A stretch of DNA of 64,000 nt from Cricetomys ansorgei (lineage: Eukaryota > Chordata > Mammalia > Rodentia > Nesomyidae), in NCBI GenBank assembly GCA_026225945.1, contig JAMJFZ010001815.1, positions 13,926,501 to 13,990,500 of the forward strand. The letters are read 5' to 3'. Position numbers and translations under genes: made by a program. The notes beneath the pieces were generated by a model, which saw only the letters and a program-made list of their open reading frames with translations, had not been told where the DNA came from and searched no databases. The first letter of the stretch is position 1, and each line of letters starts with the position of its first letter. Below are positions 44,938 through 56,560 of this stretch, one piece after another.

Positions 44938-45270
44938 CTGTGTGGTTTAGATATAAAAGTGCCCCTACTTTTCTAAGGTGATCAGACCATGAGGGTGCTA
45001 AATTAATCAATTCAGAGATTAGGGAATGGGACCTGGCCTCTGGAGAATTGTGCTTGTCTCTGCCCTGCCCTGTCATGCTCTCTGCGTCTGGCTGGTGTGA
45101 GCTGAGCAGCTCCTACCACCTCTTCTCTACTATGATGCTCAGCATAAGCCAGAATGATGGAGTCAAGTGACCATGAGCAGAACCCCAGAAACAGTGAGAC
45201 ATGGAAATTTTTGCTTTTTAAGTAATTTATGTCAGGTATTTTGTTATAGTTACGAAAAGCTGATAAACAT
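44938..45270 (+). mobile_element. MaLR LTR (MST/MLT1-like)
   Basis: TGTGTGGTTTAGATATAAAA at the 5' side, GGAATGGGACCTGGCCTCTG, GCTCTCTGCGTCTGGC, GTGAGCTGAGCAGCTCC, and at the 3' side GTCAGGTATTTTGTTATAGT and TACGAAAAGCTGATAAACA. Full LTR layout of an older MaLR. Confidence 0.72.
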
Positions 45271-45611
45271 AGTACCTCATTTGCATGGCTGGGATATATG
45301 TGACAATGGTAAAGTGAATGCCGTTGATAGCCATTCATTATTAATACTTGTACTTTTTTTTTTAAACAAAGAATGTCATATAAATACATTCTATTTCTAC
45401 TCCCACTCCCAAACCCTGGTTACAGGGTTTGAGAAATTTATAGGACTCTTAGATTCCTTTTGTAAAATATATCTTGTAGAAATATAAATATATGTTAACT
45501 GACTTGGTATCAACTACTTAATCAGTAATTAGTGTATGATAAGAATTTATCAGCAGACACATTTTTAGCAGAAGCTTAATAATTAAGTGAAAAATAGTGG
45601 GTAAAAGATTA

Positions 45612-46790
45612 ATATATTTTTATTTTTAGATTATAATGTAATTACATGTTTCCTCTTCTCTTTCCTTCCTCCAAACCCTCCCATGTACCCACCTTGCTCT
45701 TATTCAAATTCATGGCTTCTTTTTCTTTAATTATTGTTGCATATATGTATATTCCTAAATATATGAGTACAACCTGCTTGGTTTGTATAATGTTACTTGT
45801 ATTTATGTTTTCAGGGCCGATCATTTGGAATTGGATATCTAATTGGTGTGTTCATCCCTGGGGCAGACTATTTCTCCCACCTTCAGCATTCCTTAGTTGC
45901 CTGTAGTTCTTTGTGGAGGATTGAGGCTTCATGAGTTTCCCCCCACCCATCCATGGTTGCATGTATACTGTTATTGTTCTTGTTTAGGTCATGTTTAGGT
46001 AGACATTTTAGAGAGACTTCTTGGATATAACTTCTTTTACTTCTTACAATTTTTCTGCTCTCTCTTCCACAATGATCCCTGAGCCTTATGTGCAGGAGTC
46101 ATGTTGTAGACAGATCTGTAGAACTGGGCTCCACATCTTTGCTTTTTAATTGGCTGTGGTTTTTCTTTAGTAGTTTCCATCTTTTGCAAAGAAATATTTC
46201 CTTGACATGGGTAAAAACTACACTTATCTGTGGGTATAAAGATAAACATTTGGCGTGTAGTTAGGGATTATGCCATTTTCATAACATGGTTGTTGGAGGT
46301 TCTCCTCCAAGATCCATGACTTCTCTAGTCCTGGGTAGTTAGTTAGGTTTCCAGTACCAGGCATGATTTTTCTCTGGTTGATCAGGCTATAAGTCTAATT
46401 AGAGAGCTTTTGTTTACTGCCAAGCTATGTGTGCCACTATTACACCCTTAGGCTTATTGTGCCGTGCTGGTCAATATTATGGTTCATAGGCCTCATAGTT
46501 GGGTGACACTGTTGGTTTCTTCTCTACTTTGGAAACTTGCATGGCCCCTTCTGGTATCATGAAGGCTAGTCCTCAGGAAGGAGGCTTTTAGCTCAGATCC
46601 AGCTTGTGTCCTTTGGGTCCTGTGTCTGAAATGCATGATATCTTCAGCATCAGGAACTTACCTTCCACCTCTGGGAGGCAACCAATGGCAACAGCAATAG
46701 CTTACAATGTTTACAGCCTCTTGGACTCCCCTGATGAACAACTCTAAAGAAGAGGTCTTACATGTGGTGTTGGGGTTATTGTTAGATATT
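45612..46790 (-). mobile_element. LINE-1 3' UTR (Lx-type)
   Basis: The complement reads through CCAAGAGGCTGTAAACATTG, GAAGATATCATGCATTTCAG, AGGAGAACCTCCAACAACCA, CACAGATAAGTGTAG, and AATAGTCTGCCCCAGGGATG, then ends at a T-rich (tail) side near 45,612. About 1.18 kb of 3' UTR is present, longer than the other copies. Frames such as 45,646-45,906 are inside it and are not genes. Confidence 0.88.
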
Positions 46791-46799
46791 CTGTGGTTG

Positions 46800-46916
46800 T
46801 TCTTTAATATATTTATATTTACATATAGTATATTTATAATATAATATAATATATAAATAATATATTACATTTTATTTAATATATTTATATTTAATATATT
46901 AATATATTCTAACGTA
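46800..46916. repeat. AT-rich TATTTATA low-complexity tract
   Basis: Irregular (TATA/TTTA) units over about 115 bp next to the LINE-1. Confidence 0.85.
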
Positions 46917-48170
46917 TTTAAGACTTTGCAAGTGTTTGAGTGTTTAGCTTCACATTAACACATCTTTATATACATGTGTACATGTATATTCCACATAGAT
47001 GACTATAAATTTCACTTTTGGTTTGGTATTGTTTAAAATGAGTGTAATATATGCAGAAATCTAACAAAGACTTAAAATAAAAAGACAAATTTACTGCAGA
47101 ACAGCATGTACTTTTACTGTAAGAGAGAAAAGGAAAAAATGTCTTAACCAGATATACTGTAAAGGGAACTATAATTTTAAGACATCCATGGTTTTTGCTA
47201 TTGAACTTCTTGGAAAAAGCACTGTATTGCAAAAATTCTAATTCATTCCTAAGTAATAAATATGGCATGAGAGATCAATCTAGGAAAATTTGCCAATAAA
47301 ACACGAAAAATCATTAGCCATAATTTACAAAGTTAAAAGTTCATATTGGAGTTTTATTTTAATAGTCTTGAGGATTGATCATAGGGTTTTGTTCCTGTTA
47401 AACAAGCATTTTACCACTGAGTGATAGCCACAGGCTAGAGTTTTGTCTTGGTTGAAAAAGATCTTGTTATAAAGATCTAATAGCCTCAAGTTCATGTACT
47501 AGTTGTGGGCAGCTATGTATGCTGGTATATAACCATATTGGCATATAACAAAATTATTAAAGAAGATCAGTTTTAACAAGAGTTAGAGTATGTAAACAAT
47601 CATACAACATAATAAAATAGCATTTTAATTGCTGCACCATTAAGAAAGGAATAAAATTGTATTAATTAAGTTTGTTGAGTATATGCAATGGAACCCTCCC
47701 TCCCATGGCTACCAGAAGCAGAAAGCAGAAAGGGAATTCAGAGCTAGGAGGTCAGAGCCTCATATAATCAATAAGGAGTCTGTAGAGCTGGTGGGGAAAA
47801 TTAACTAAAACCAGGCAGAACGAACAGCCACATTTACCCGGTGTGAGAAGCATTGTCAGGATTCAGCCTTGTTACCTCTCTATCTTTCTAATTGGGCCCA
47901 GCTATGAAATCACTTTCACTGCAAAAAAAAAAAAAAAATCTAGAAATACCTCTCTATCTTTATGTCAATTCCTTAGGGTTCAAAATCTGGGGACAGTATT
48001 TCATTGGTCTATCATAAATCATGTATAGATATACAAATAGGGAGAAGTTTAGGTGTTGCATAACCCTAATCCCAAATCCAAATGAAGAATATATAGTAGA
48101 TCCATCTACCAACCTTCGGTTTCCCAGTGTCAGTATATATCTTCCTTATACTTGTATTTTCAAATCATAC
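46917..48170. other. Unassigned AT-rich DNA
   Basis: An ID-like diverged stretch (GATTGATCATAGGGTTTTGT to ACCACTGAGTGATAGCC) lies at about 47,370-47,435, and a poly(A) run at 47,921-47,937. No gene seen. Confidence 0.4.
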
Positions 48171-48231
48171 TACACTATACCATACCATACCATACCATAC
48201 CATACCATACCATACCATACCATACCATGCC
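48171..48231. repeat. (CATAC)n pentanucleotide repeat
   Basis: About 11 CATAC units in register with minor edge changes. Two plus-strand frames of 97 and 119 codons read through it and are considered artefacts. Confidence 0.97.
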
Positions 48232-48479
48232 ATCTCTCCTGTAACCCAAACAGTGTTAATCTCTGTCGAATACAGACCTTTCTTAAGGTCCACACATATA
48301 GGATCTCTGCCTAATGGCCATTTATCGCCCCATTTATGCTGTGTCTGTTGTGATATGGGCCAAATTTTGGTATTATATCTAAATTCTCACAATAGCCTAT
48401 GTGTATGTGACAACTGTGATGTAATATGGATTTTTTTGACTTGTGAGAAAACCAAAAGTGCTACTAATACTATTTTAAA

Positions 48480-48732
48480 TTTTTAATTGATTTGTTTTTA
48501 TGTGCATGGATTTTTCGTCTGCATGTATGTCCGTGTACCATTGTGTGTTTGATGCCTTTGGAAGCCAGAAGAGAGATGATCCTTTGGAATTAGAGTTACA
48601 AATTTTGAGTAACTTTTGAGTAAAAATTGAGAGTTAAAAATTTCCATGTATGAGTGCTGAAAATTGAACCCAGATCCTTTGGAAGAGTAGCCACTGCTCC
48701 TAATCACTGAACCATCTCTCAAATCTCCAGGT
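48480..48732 (-). mobile_element. B2/B3 SINE with internal duplication
   Basis: Complement of B2: T-rich tail, GTGCATGGATTTTTCGTCTG, GAAGCCAGAAGAGAGATGAT, TGAACCCAGATCCTTTGGAA and ATCACTGAACCATCTCTC. Between 48,590 and 48,645 the segments GAGTAACTTTTGAGTAAA and GAGAGTTAAAA suggest a small internal duplication. Confidence 0.85.
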
Positions 48733-49418
48733 ATTACGATTTTAATTTACCCCTCATATCAAAAAGGACAGCACTTGATACAGAAAGTTAATTATAAAGG
48801 AACAACAGCAGAGGAGCAGCAAGACAACAAAACAGCTGAGCCTAGAAGACAAAAGACCAGGAGTCAGGACCTCCTGTGAGGACGCCCCTTCTCACTGGTG
48901 ATGCTCATCAGCACCTGTACAGGGATGCAGGAACTAGAAGTAGACGCTGCTGCTGGTGTAGAGGAGGGGAAATCAGTGCCCGAGGTTCTCTTTTTCTCCC
49001 ACTCTGGTGTCTCCTGACATCTTCCCGGGGCAAGGATAATACAGTTTGTACAGAAATGAGAAATGGATTGTACAGCAAGCAGGTGAAAGCCTGGTATTCT
49101 CTGATGAGGGAGATCATACTGCTGTGGTTCTTGTCCCCAGAAGTGCTGAAAGACCACTGTGCTGTTACAATATTCTACTTTGAGCCTCTCTCCTTTCATG
49201 TGGGAGAAATAAATCTAAATTCTTCCTTCCATGCTCTCCTTGCTGTTAGCTAGCCTTGCAGCTGGGAATTCTGTAACTGGCGTAATGAGGAAAAAGTTGG
49301 TATTCCTGTGAGAGTTGGTTATGGTGGGTCGGCCATCTGGGACTTCATGAGCCTACAGCTCTCCCCATCTTTTCAGTGGGTATGTGAGGTCATTCCACTT
49401 GGCAGGCTTCTCATCTTC
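48733..49418. other. Unassigned DNA
   Basis: Frames of 125 codons (plus, 48,876-49,253) and 111 codons (minus, 48,864-49,199) overlap almost fully on opposite strands. Neither has a recognised domain. GGGAGAAATAAATC near 49,202 faintly recalls a MaLR LTR end. Confidence 0.35.
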
Positions 49419-49660
49419 AGGTTGTGTGTGTGTGCGTGTATGTGTGTGTGTGTGTGTCTGTGTGTGTCTGTGTGTGTCTGTGTGTACGTGTGCATGTATG
49501 TATGACTGTGTTTGTATATAGATGTGTGTTCCTGTGTATGTGTGCATTTGTGTGTGTATATATGTGTATTTGTATGTAGATGTGTGTTCTTGTGCATGTG
49601 TGCATGTATGTGTATGTGTGTTTGTATGTAGATGTGTGTTCCTGTGCATGTGTGCACACT
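49419..49660. repeat. TG-rich satellite with about 55-bp higher-order unit
   Basis: (TG)n at 49,419-49,490, then three similar units starting at 49,511, 49,569 and 49,621, each with TTTGTATGTAGATGTGTGTT (first copy GTATATAG) and CCTGTGCATGTGTGCA. Histidine/threonine-rich minus-strand frames here are artefacts. Confidence 0.9.
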
Positions 49661-51338
49661 TCTGTATGATATGCCCTTTTAGCATTCTCATGAAGCACTG
49701 GGAACTCTCCTTATAAAAATATTTCTGAATTCCTGAAACTAAATATGTAAGATTTATAAAATGAAACTACTTATTTGAAATGTAATTAAGTATAACACAA
49801 ATTTTGTCATAAAAGAAAATGTATGCTTCTTTAATAATGCATTTAAATACAGACTAGCAGCAGGTATGATAATTATAGTAATCTCAAACTGGGAAGAACC
49901 ATAACATATTTTAATTCAGTTTATGGCAATCATAATGAGATCTTACTTTTCTTGGTAACAAAATCACAACTTCTGATAATAATACTACAGTGTATGTTTC
50001 TTTTTTTTCTTTTTTGGCCATCATTTACGACGGAGGTCTGTAGGCCACTAACATCCATAATGTTTTGACCTAGAGGATCAACTGGTATCTATGAGAACAT
50101 TTCTTTACTTGCCAGCTAATTCTTTTACCTTTATTGTTTCCCTAGACTTTTTCCTCTTCTCTGAGGCCTGCCCACCTTGCCCTGCCCACTTTGACTACTG
50201 GCAACCTACCCCACGAGATATACATTCTTAAAAATGTTGTCTTTATCTAGTTCAGAAGTTCTGGTGAGGGAATGGTCAGTTTCTCTTCTTGATCAGCTGA
50301 TTACACCTATTTGCCAAATTTAAATACATCTTTTATAGAATGTTCAGATTTCAGGCTACCACATACCATTGCAGATTGTCTTGAGCCAGGTATAGGCAAC
50401 TGTGAACATACCCAGTGTTCAAGAGCCTTTGGATGATTCAGATCAGCCAACCAACAGAAGCTGGAATAACTCCACACATCTTGCCACAGATACATCCTCT
50501 CTAGCTCCAGCTTCCGTGTGCTCCTGAGTGACCATCTTCTCTCATTTGAAGCCATGATAGAAATCTTGCTCGTCTCTACCTGAGTGTCCTCTGTTCTTCC
50601 ACCAAAACAAACGAACAAATGAACAAAAAACCCAACGAAGACAACAAAGCCCCAAATAGCCTTAAATAATAAATAACCCAATACCTTCACTGGCACCCCC
50701 CCTTCCCTCCCTCCTTCCATTCCTCCTTTCTTCCCACCCTCCCCCTTCCATCTGCTTGACATTTCATTTGTTTGCTTCTGTTTTTCCATAGCACTTACTG
50801 ACTTCCTGGTGTTCTCCGCATGCACCGACATGTCAGGTCTGTAAAAGTGAACTTTATCATTTTTATTCTCCTTTGTGTCTCAAACACTTGAAACAGTGTC
50901 TGGTGGAGAACAGCTCTCTGTCCATCTTGCTTTGCTTCTCATTTCTCCAACTATTTGTCACTCTGGGTAATATTCTTAACACCTTTGTGTCTGTTTGTGT
51001 GGTAACACGGAAACCTGATACAGGTGGCTGTGGATTTCAACTCAGTAGAAGCTGTTCTAGGATTTCTGATAGCTTTTTTATTTTTTGCACCCAAAGTCTC
51101 TAATTAATAGGTCTTAAAGTCCTTAAAAGAGAGAAAAAAATGTAAGTCATCTTTAGGGATTGTCATAAATAAATGTCTGCCCTTGGTTCCTAACTGTGCA
51201 GTATGACTGGTATAGTTTTAGTTTATATGGTGTCTTGAAGGACAGTAATATGACCCTAAAATGTGGCCCAGGTATGTCTGCCAGAGTCTATACTAGACCT
51301 TTTGCTGTGTTAGAAGGTCCATGTTTCTAAAGGATCTA
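49661..51338. other. Unassigned DNA
   Basis: About 1.7 kb without a recognised repeat. A 174-codon minus-strand frame (50,307-50,831) crosses a pyrimidine-rich low-complexity tract at 50,690-50,760, and its sequence resembles no family I know. Confidence 0.35.
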
Positions 51339-51546
51339 TTTTTTTTAATTTTATGTGCATGAATGTTTTCCCTGCGTGTGTATGAGCACTGTGTACCTGG
51401 TACCCACAGAGGCCAGAAGGGGGCGCCAGATCCTGTGGAATTGGAATTACAGAAAGCTGTAAACTGCCTTGTGGATGTTGGGACCTGAACCTGGATCCTC
51501 TGGAAGAGCAGCAAGTGATCTCAGCTGCTGAGCTGTCTCTCCAGCC
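51339..51546 (-). mobile_element. B2/B3 SINE (well preserved)
   Basis: Complement of B2/B3: T-rich tail, GTGCATGAATGTTTTCCCTG, CAGAGGCCAGAAGGGGGCGC, ATCCTGTGGAATTGGAATTA, TCCTCTGGAAGAGCAGCAAG and GCTGAGCTGTCTCTCCAGCC. Retained GGCGCC-type CpG suggests one of the younger insertions in the window. Confidence 0.95.
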
Positions 51547-52650
51547 TTTCAACATTCCTTTTATAGCACCAGGGACCAAAACAGCAACTTATGTGTGATA
51601 AATTTCACAGGACAACTATTTGTCTTTGCTAATATATTGTGCTATGAAGTTGATGGGTTAGTTGGAGGCAACACCATGAAGAATACCATAACAACAACGT
51701 ACTATAATTCTTCGACTGTGTCCGTCACTAGAAATGGCAGAAGAACCAGTTTAATATTAAATACTTATAGTAAGCATAGAGTCTGGTCATTACTACAATG
51801 TCATCACCCCAACACTAGTGTCTGATTGCTACCCTTTAAGACCAGCAACCAAGTCAGAGATCTAAGTTTCTTCTTATTGTGAAATCTGCATTAAAAACAG
51901 TACCTCTGAGATCACACATAGGAGACCTTGTCTGCCCCGAGTTTCTTCCATCCAAACCACTTAGACATGTTCCACTTCAATCTGTCAAATAAACCACATT
52001 TCTGTCATCAAAAACTCTGTGTAGTTTTTTCCTTGGGTTCTTTCCAATAGTAAGCATCCCTGCTCTAAGTTCCTGAAGTCTGATGAAGGTAGTTTGTCTG
52101 GTGTTACTCTGTTTAATTTCTCTGATTCTCAGTGAATTTGCACCTTTCCCCCTTCACATGCTGGCTACCTGTGACCTTTCTGCTCGTCTCCTCTACTCAT
52201 ATTTCTTTCAAGTTTATCTTATCTTGTCAGTGCTCAAGATCTCTTTGCTTGTTATATTAATATTTTGCCTGTTGTATTACGAATAGTTCCTTCAAACCCA
52301 TGGTGTTTCTATTTAGATGTGCCAGTCTTTGTCATTCAAATTAGGAAAAAAAATGCTATCTCAACATTTTCTTTTATAGCTCTAGAATTTTTTCTTTTGA
52401 TTAAAGACCCATTTCACACATCTAGCTTGTATGTGTGGCTTCACAGATTTGAGTCTGAAGTATTCATTGTGTGTTCTACTTGTATTTAATAATTCTGGAT
52501 TTTATTTTAGTATGTAAGAGCAGCACAACTTAATTTTATCAGTTGGGGGATCAGTTGTGCTGTCTTTATTTACTATGTGAAATGTTCAGAACTGAATAAA
52601 GCACCACATTTAACACGGATTGGATTCTCAGGAAGAGTGGATCTTATGTT
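51547..52650. other. Unassigned DNA
   Basis: Short hydrophobic frames at 52,083-52,489 reflect T-rich composition. No family recognised. Confidence 0.4.
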
Positions 52651-52654
52651 GTGT

Positions 52655-52750
52655 TCTCTTTTATGTCTTAGACACCAGTACCACGCTGATTATGTAATGG
52701 TGACTATATCTTTCTGACCCCTGATAAGGCAAGTTCCCCTTTACATTTCT
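52655..52750 (-). mobile_element. L1M ORF2 C-terminal region fragment
   Basis: AGACACCAGTACCACGCTGA, TTATGTAATGGTGACTATAT and TGATAAGGCAAGT parallel the complement of mammalian L1 ORF2 near its end. Diverged. Confidence 0.45.
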
Positions 52751-54760
52751 TCTGTTATTGTGCCTTTACAAGATACAATGTGCTGCCATGTTATACATCA
52801 GGTTCAAAAGACTTGAAGTCTTGTTAGATAATGTTTTCTGTTTTATAGCTGACAAAAATGATACTTTATAGCATTTGTTTTCATTTAAGAATATAACATA
52901 TTTTAAGTCATTCACATATTTTATTATCACCAAGGTTTGCTATTTTTACATAGATGTCTTGGACTTTTTTAAATTAAATTTATTCAAAGTATTTTTATGA
53001 TTACAATTTAAAGCAGAAACTTTTCTAATCTTTACTTTGAAGTGAGTTTTTGAAGTTTGGAACAAGATGTTAAAATAGAAGTTGTAGTTGAAGAACAAAG
53101 GGAGTAAAAATGAAATATTAAAGTCAGGTCACCATGACCATGACTTACAAAGCAGGAGGCTGGAATTCAGCTGGTGGTTCTTGAATTCCTCATGCTCTCT
53201 GAGGATATAAAAGATTTGGATCACTACTCCTTCCATGTCAAATAATGACAGAGAGATTTTTAGAAACACAGCTTCTAATCTTAGTATGTATCTGTGAAAT
53301 TACCAGTGAGGGAAACCTGTTCCCTGGGATCCAACAGGGCAAGATGGGCTGACTTCCCCAAAGGGAGTAAGCGTACAAAGGTCAACTTTTCAACTAGGAC
53401 TTGTCAACACTCCATCTGCTACTTTGAAATGATGTAAGCCTGTTTGCTTTGGGTCTGATGTGGGTCACGTAGAGGATAGAGACATCACATTGCCATCCTA
53501 TAAAATAATGAACTCAAGTGTGAACAACCCCCATAATAAGGATGGAGTTGTGACAAAATTGCCCAAGGTTGAGGATACTGGAAACAGTCTGATGGAATAG
53601 AGATGCCTTTTCCATGTAAAGGGAACTGCAGGTGAGAAATTGCTAAACATGTGGTCTGAAGAGCAACGATGACAGTGTTGCATAAGCCAAGGTCAGTTTT
53701 GAGCATCTGCCAAACTCAGATGGCAGTGGTGGAGAGCAGTTCCTGCTGACTTTCCTACTTACCCACAGGTTGAAAGGTCAGGAACAAGCACTTGAAGGAA
53801 GCAAAACAACAGGGGAAGAAGGTCAGTTTTACTTTGGCATGACTTGAAATTGTCTATCTGACTTGAACTTAAATGAGGATGGAAAAAATATCTAAGCATG
53901 ATGTAGACAGATTTGCCAATCATAAAAAAATAGAAAGTCAAATTACTAATTGGAACTGAGATAGTCTAAATTTTCATTGAAAAAAAAAAAAAGAGGAATT
54001 GATAGCATTGAACAAATATTCAGGTTCAGAGACGCTTTCTATGTGGGCACCTATGTAGTATCTTTCTCTACATGGTCTCCTGTCTAGGCAGAGATGCAAA
54101 GTCTGTCTTTCTGGCTCCAATTTTCCTTCTCTGGCTGATATTTTATTTTGGCTTGGTGTCTTCTGAGGAGCTAAACTTTTGTGGGATTTTAATTATGTTG
54201 ATCTTTTGAGTTGTTTGCCTTGCAACCAGAGGTTTGGTTTGCAGGCTAGAATTCATATCTCCAAGTCATGGGTAGGTCTACAGACAAGGTCTCCACCAGT
54301 AAGTTTTAGATCTCAGCTCACTGAAGCTCCTGTCACTGCTTATCCTTCTTCTAGGGAGCTAGTGAGTTTCTCCAGTCTACAGCTCAGATCAGATTCCACC
54401 AGGTGGAGCTGTGTATGGTTTTGACTCAAAGTTTCCTCTTCTTATTAGAAGCATTCTGAAAGCCAGTACTCAAGAGACTCATCCTTGACACTTGTTCTGG
54501 GTTCTCAGTATGGTCTGTACAGAGAGAGGCCTTTACTTCTGAGCTACCTAAGAGCCAATTCATCAGGGGTCTTTTAAAAAAGGTGACTTGTCACTTCTTC
54601 AGGTGAATAACTTGAGGAGAGGATTTCCCTGGTACCTATATGGCATGAGGGCTTCATGATTTCTGTCTGGTTGGACTACAGATCTGTCGGAGATGTGTCC
54701 AGTAGTGATTGCCTTTTAGTATCTCCCTGTCTATGGTTTTACCTTTGGCCTCTACCCCTC
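52751..54760. other. Unassigned DNA
   Basis: About 2 kb with no secure repeat. A poly(A) run is present at 53,981-53,992. The part from 54,000 to 54,760 is T-rich with an 81-codon frame (54,179-54,424) and could be an unnamed rodent repeat. Confidence 0.35.
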
Positions 54761-55304
54761 TGTGATGGCTATTTTTGATTGTCAACTTGACTATATCTGA
54801 AAAGAACTACAATCTAGAAATGGAGAGCACACCTGTAAGTTTTTTTACTTGATTTGAAGAAGGCAAATCTATTTCTAGTTGGGACTTTTGAGGTTGGAAG
54901 ACTCCTTTGATCAAGATATTGAGATGGGAAGAGACAAGCTTTTAATCTGGAAGACACTAATCTTGGCCACACTTTCTGCTAGAAGCCTATATAAAGGGCA
55001 TGGAAGAAGGAAGTGTTTGCCTTTTGTCTGCTTGTCCTCACCTTGCTAGCGCATCCATTCCTTCACTGGCACTGAAGTCTACTTCTTTGGGATTCCAGTG
55101 TATACTGGAGAGCAGCTGAGACATCAACCTTGAGGACTGAGCAACTACTGGACTTCTTGGACTTTCCATTCACAGCCAGCCATTGTTGGGTTAGCTGGAC
55201 TGCAGCCTGTAAGTCATTCCCATAAATCCCATATACCTATAAGTATACATATACATTTATGTATATTCATTCCATAGGTTCTGTTACTCTAGCAAACCCT
55301 AACA
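54761..55304 (+). mobile_element. Full-length ERVL-class solo LTR
   Basis: 544 bp from TGTGATGGCTATTTTTGATT to CCCTAACA. The start (TTGTCAACTTGACTATATCT) and end (GGTTCTGTTACTCTAGCAAA) follow the MLT2/ERVL pattern. TATATAAAGG lies at about 54,987. The flanks CCCTC and CCCCC could be an imperfect 5-bp target duplication. No internal region follows. Confidence 0.75.
54987..54996 (+). promoter_or_regulatory. TATA box in ERVL-like LTR
   Basis: CTATATAAAGG sits in the expected U3 position of the LTR. Activity is unknown. Confidence 0.5.
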
Positions 55305-55689
55305 CCCCCTTCTGCCAATACAGTTGTCTTGTTCCCCCTCTGCCTTCTCCCTCCCTTTCTCATCACCTTCTCTCTTGTCCTCTCTTCCTCCATCATTAAA
55401 TTATGTTACTGAAAATATAATGAAAAATTTCTTAGGTTCTCTTTGTCTTAAACCATGATTCCCATGCCTCTGTATTTGTGTTCACTCTCACCAAGTTGGA
55501 GCTGAGCTTTCCAGAAGGCCTCTGGGCTTTCCTGTTCCACTTTCTCAACTTTCCCTTTCCTTGCTACAGAAGATAGTATTTTTCTACCATCACCCATCAC
55601 ATAGGGTAGCTATTCTCCAACTTTTCCCTGTGAACTCCCCAGAGATTCTAGCACACAGCATATGGCTATTGTCTACTATCTCCTTCTTA
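55305..55689. other. Unassigned pyrimidine-rich DNA
   Basis: CT-rich, with no recognised repeat or gene. Confidence 0.4.
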
Positions 55690-55702
55690 ATTTTATTTAT
55701 TT

Positions 55703-55755
<53 letters not shown>
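55690..55755. repeat. (TTTA)n microsatellite
   Basis: About 15 TTTA units with one interruption near 55,705. Confidence 0.97.
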
Positions 55756-55849
55756 ATCAATGCTGGGGTATATTAATTGAAATACATGAATATGTGTATA
55801 TTCCTAACAAATATATCTGGAAAAGTTTTTTTCATGAGTGGTTGTATGA

Positions 55850-56172
55850 GTTAGCTTTTTAGTTCTGTGACTAAAATATCTTGCAAAAAGAAGGATTTAT
55901 TCTGAATTGCTGCTTCTGAAGTTCTTAGCCCTCATGTTGGAGAGGGCATAGCAGAGTTCATCATTTTACAACAATGGTTCCAGGAAAAAGAAAGGGAGAA
56001 GGGACTTGGGGTCCTATATAACCTTTAAAGACATGGACCCAGTGGCCTAATTCTTCCAGGTAGACCCCACATCCAATTTTCTACAATCTCCCAAAATGTC
56101 ATCACCATCTGGGGTCCAAGTGTTAAGACCGTGAACCTTGTTGGGGATGTTTCACATTCAAAGCATTATAGC
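55850..56172 (-). mobile_element. MaLR LTR (old)
   Basis: Reverse LTR: GTTCTGTGACTAAAATATCT, AAGGATTTATTCTGAATTGC, CTACAATCTCCCAAAATGTC, ATCTGGGGTCCAAGTGTTAA and GTTTCACATTCAAAGCATTA correspond to the complement of the MaLR landmarks in order. Confidence 0.7.
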
Positions 56173-56339
56173 AGTTCTTAAAATCACGGACAAGAAATAC
56201 TATTCAATAAATATCACTGTTATAAGAATAAGGAAAAAATTGTTAATTGGTTTCATATCCTCAAAATAAGATCTAGCTACCTCAAAAAAATTAAAATTTG
56301 AAAACCAAAACCATATTGATTTTAGAACTAAGAATTCTT

Positions 56340-56560
56340 GGGGCTAGAGTGTTGGCTGAGTGGTTAAGAGCTTACTGCTTTTATAAAAGTCTTGGGTTGG
56401 ATTCTCATTACGCATATAACGGTCCACAACTATCTATAATTCCAGTTTCAGGAGTTTTGACTCCCTCTTCTGACCTCCATAGGAACCAAGCATTTACACG
56501 GTGTACATACATACAGACATACACGCTGACAAAATACACATAAAATAAAATAAATAAACC
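56340..56560 (+). mobile_element. B2/B3 SINE
   Basis: GGGCTAGAGTGTTGGCTGAG, TGGTTAAGAGCTTACTGCT, AATTCCAGTTTCAGGAG, CTTCTGACCTCCATAGGAAC and the tail ATAAAATAAAATAAATAAA. Nearly complete. Confidence 0.92.

Noticed and set aside
48864..49253. Frames of 125 and 111 codons on opposite strands
   Set aside because: Overlap almost fully and neither shows a domain or codon pattern; most likely chance in a moderately GC-rich stretch.
49353..49716. Histidine/threonine-rich and cysteine/valine-rich frames
   Set aside because: Produced by the TG satellite; repeats in all frames on both strands.
50307..50831. 174-codon minus-strand frame
   Set aside because: Its N-terminal third is low-complexity (CT-rich tract) and the rest matches no family; no splice or promoter context. 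Kept as unassigned.
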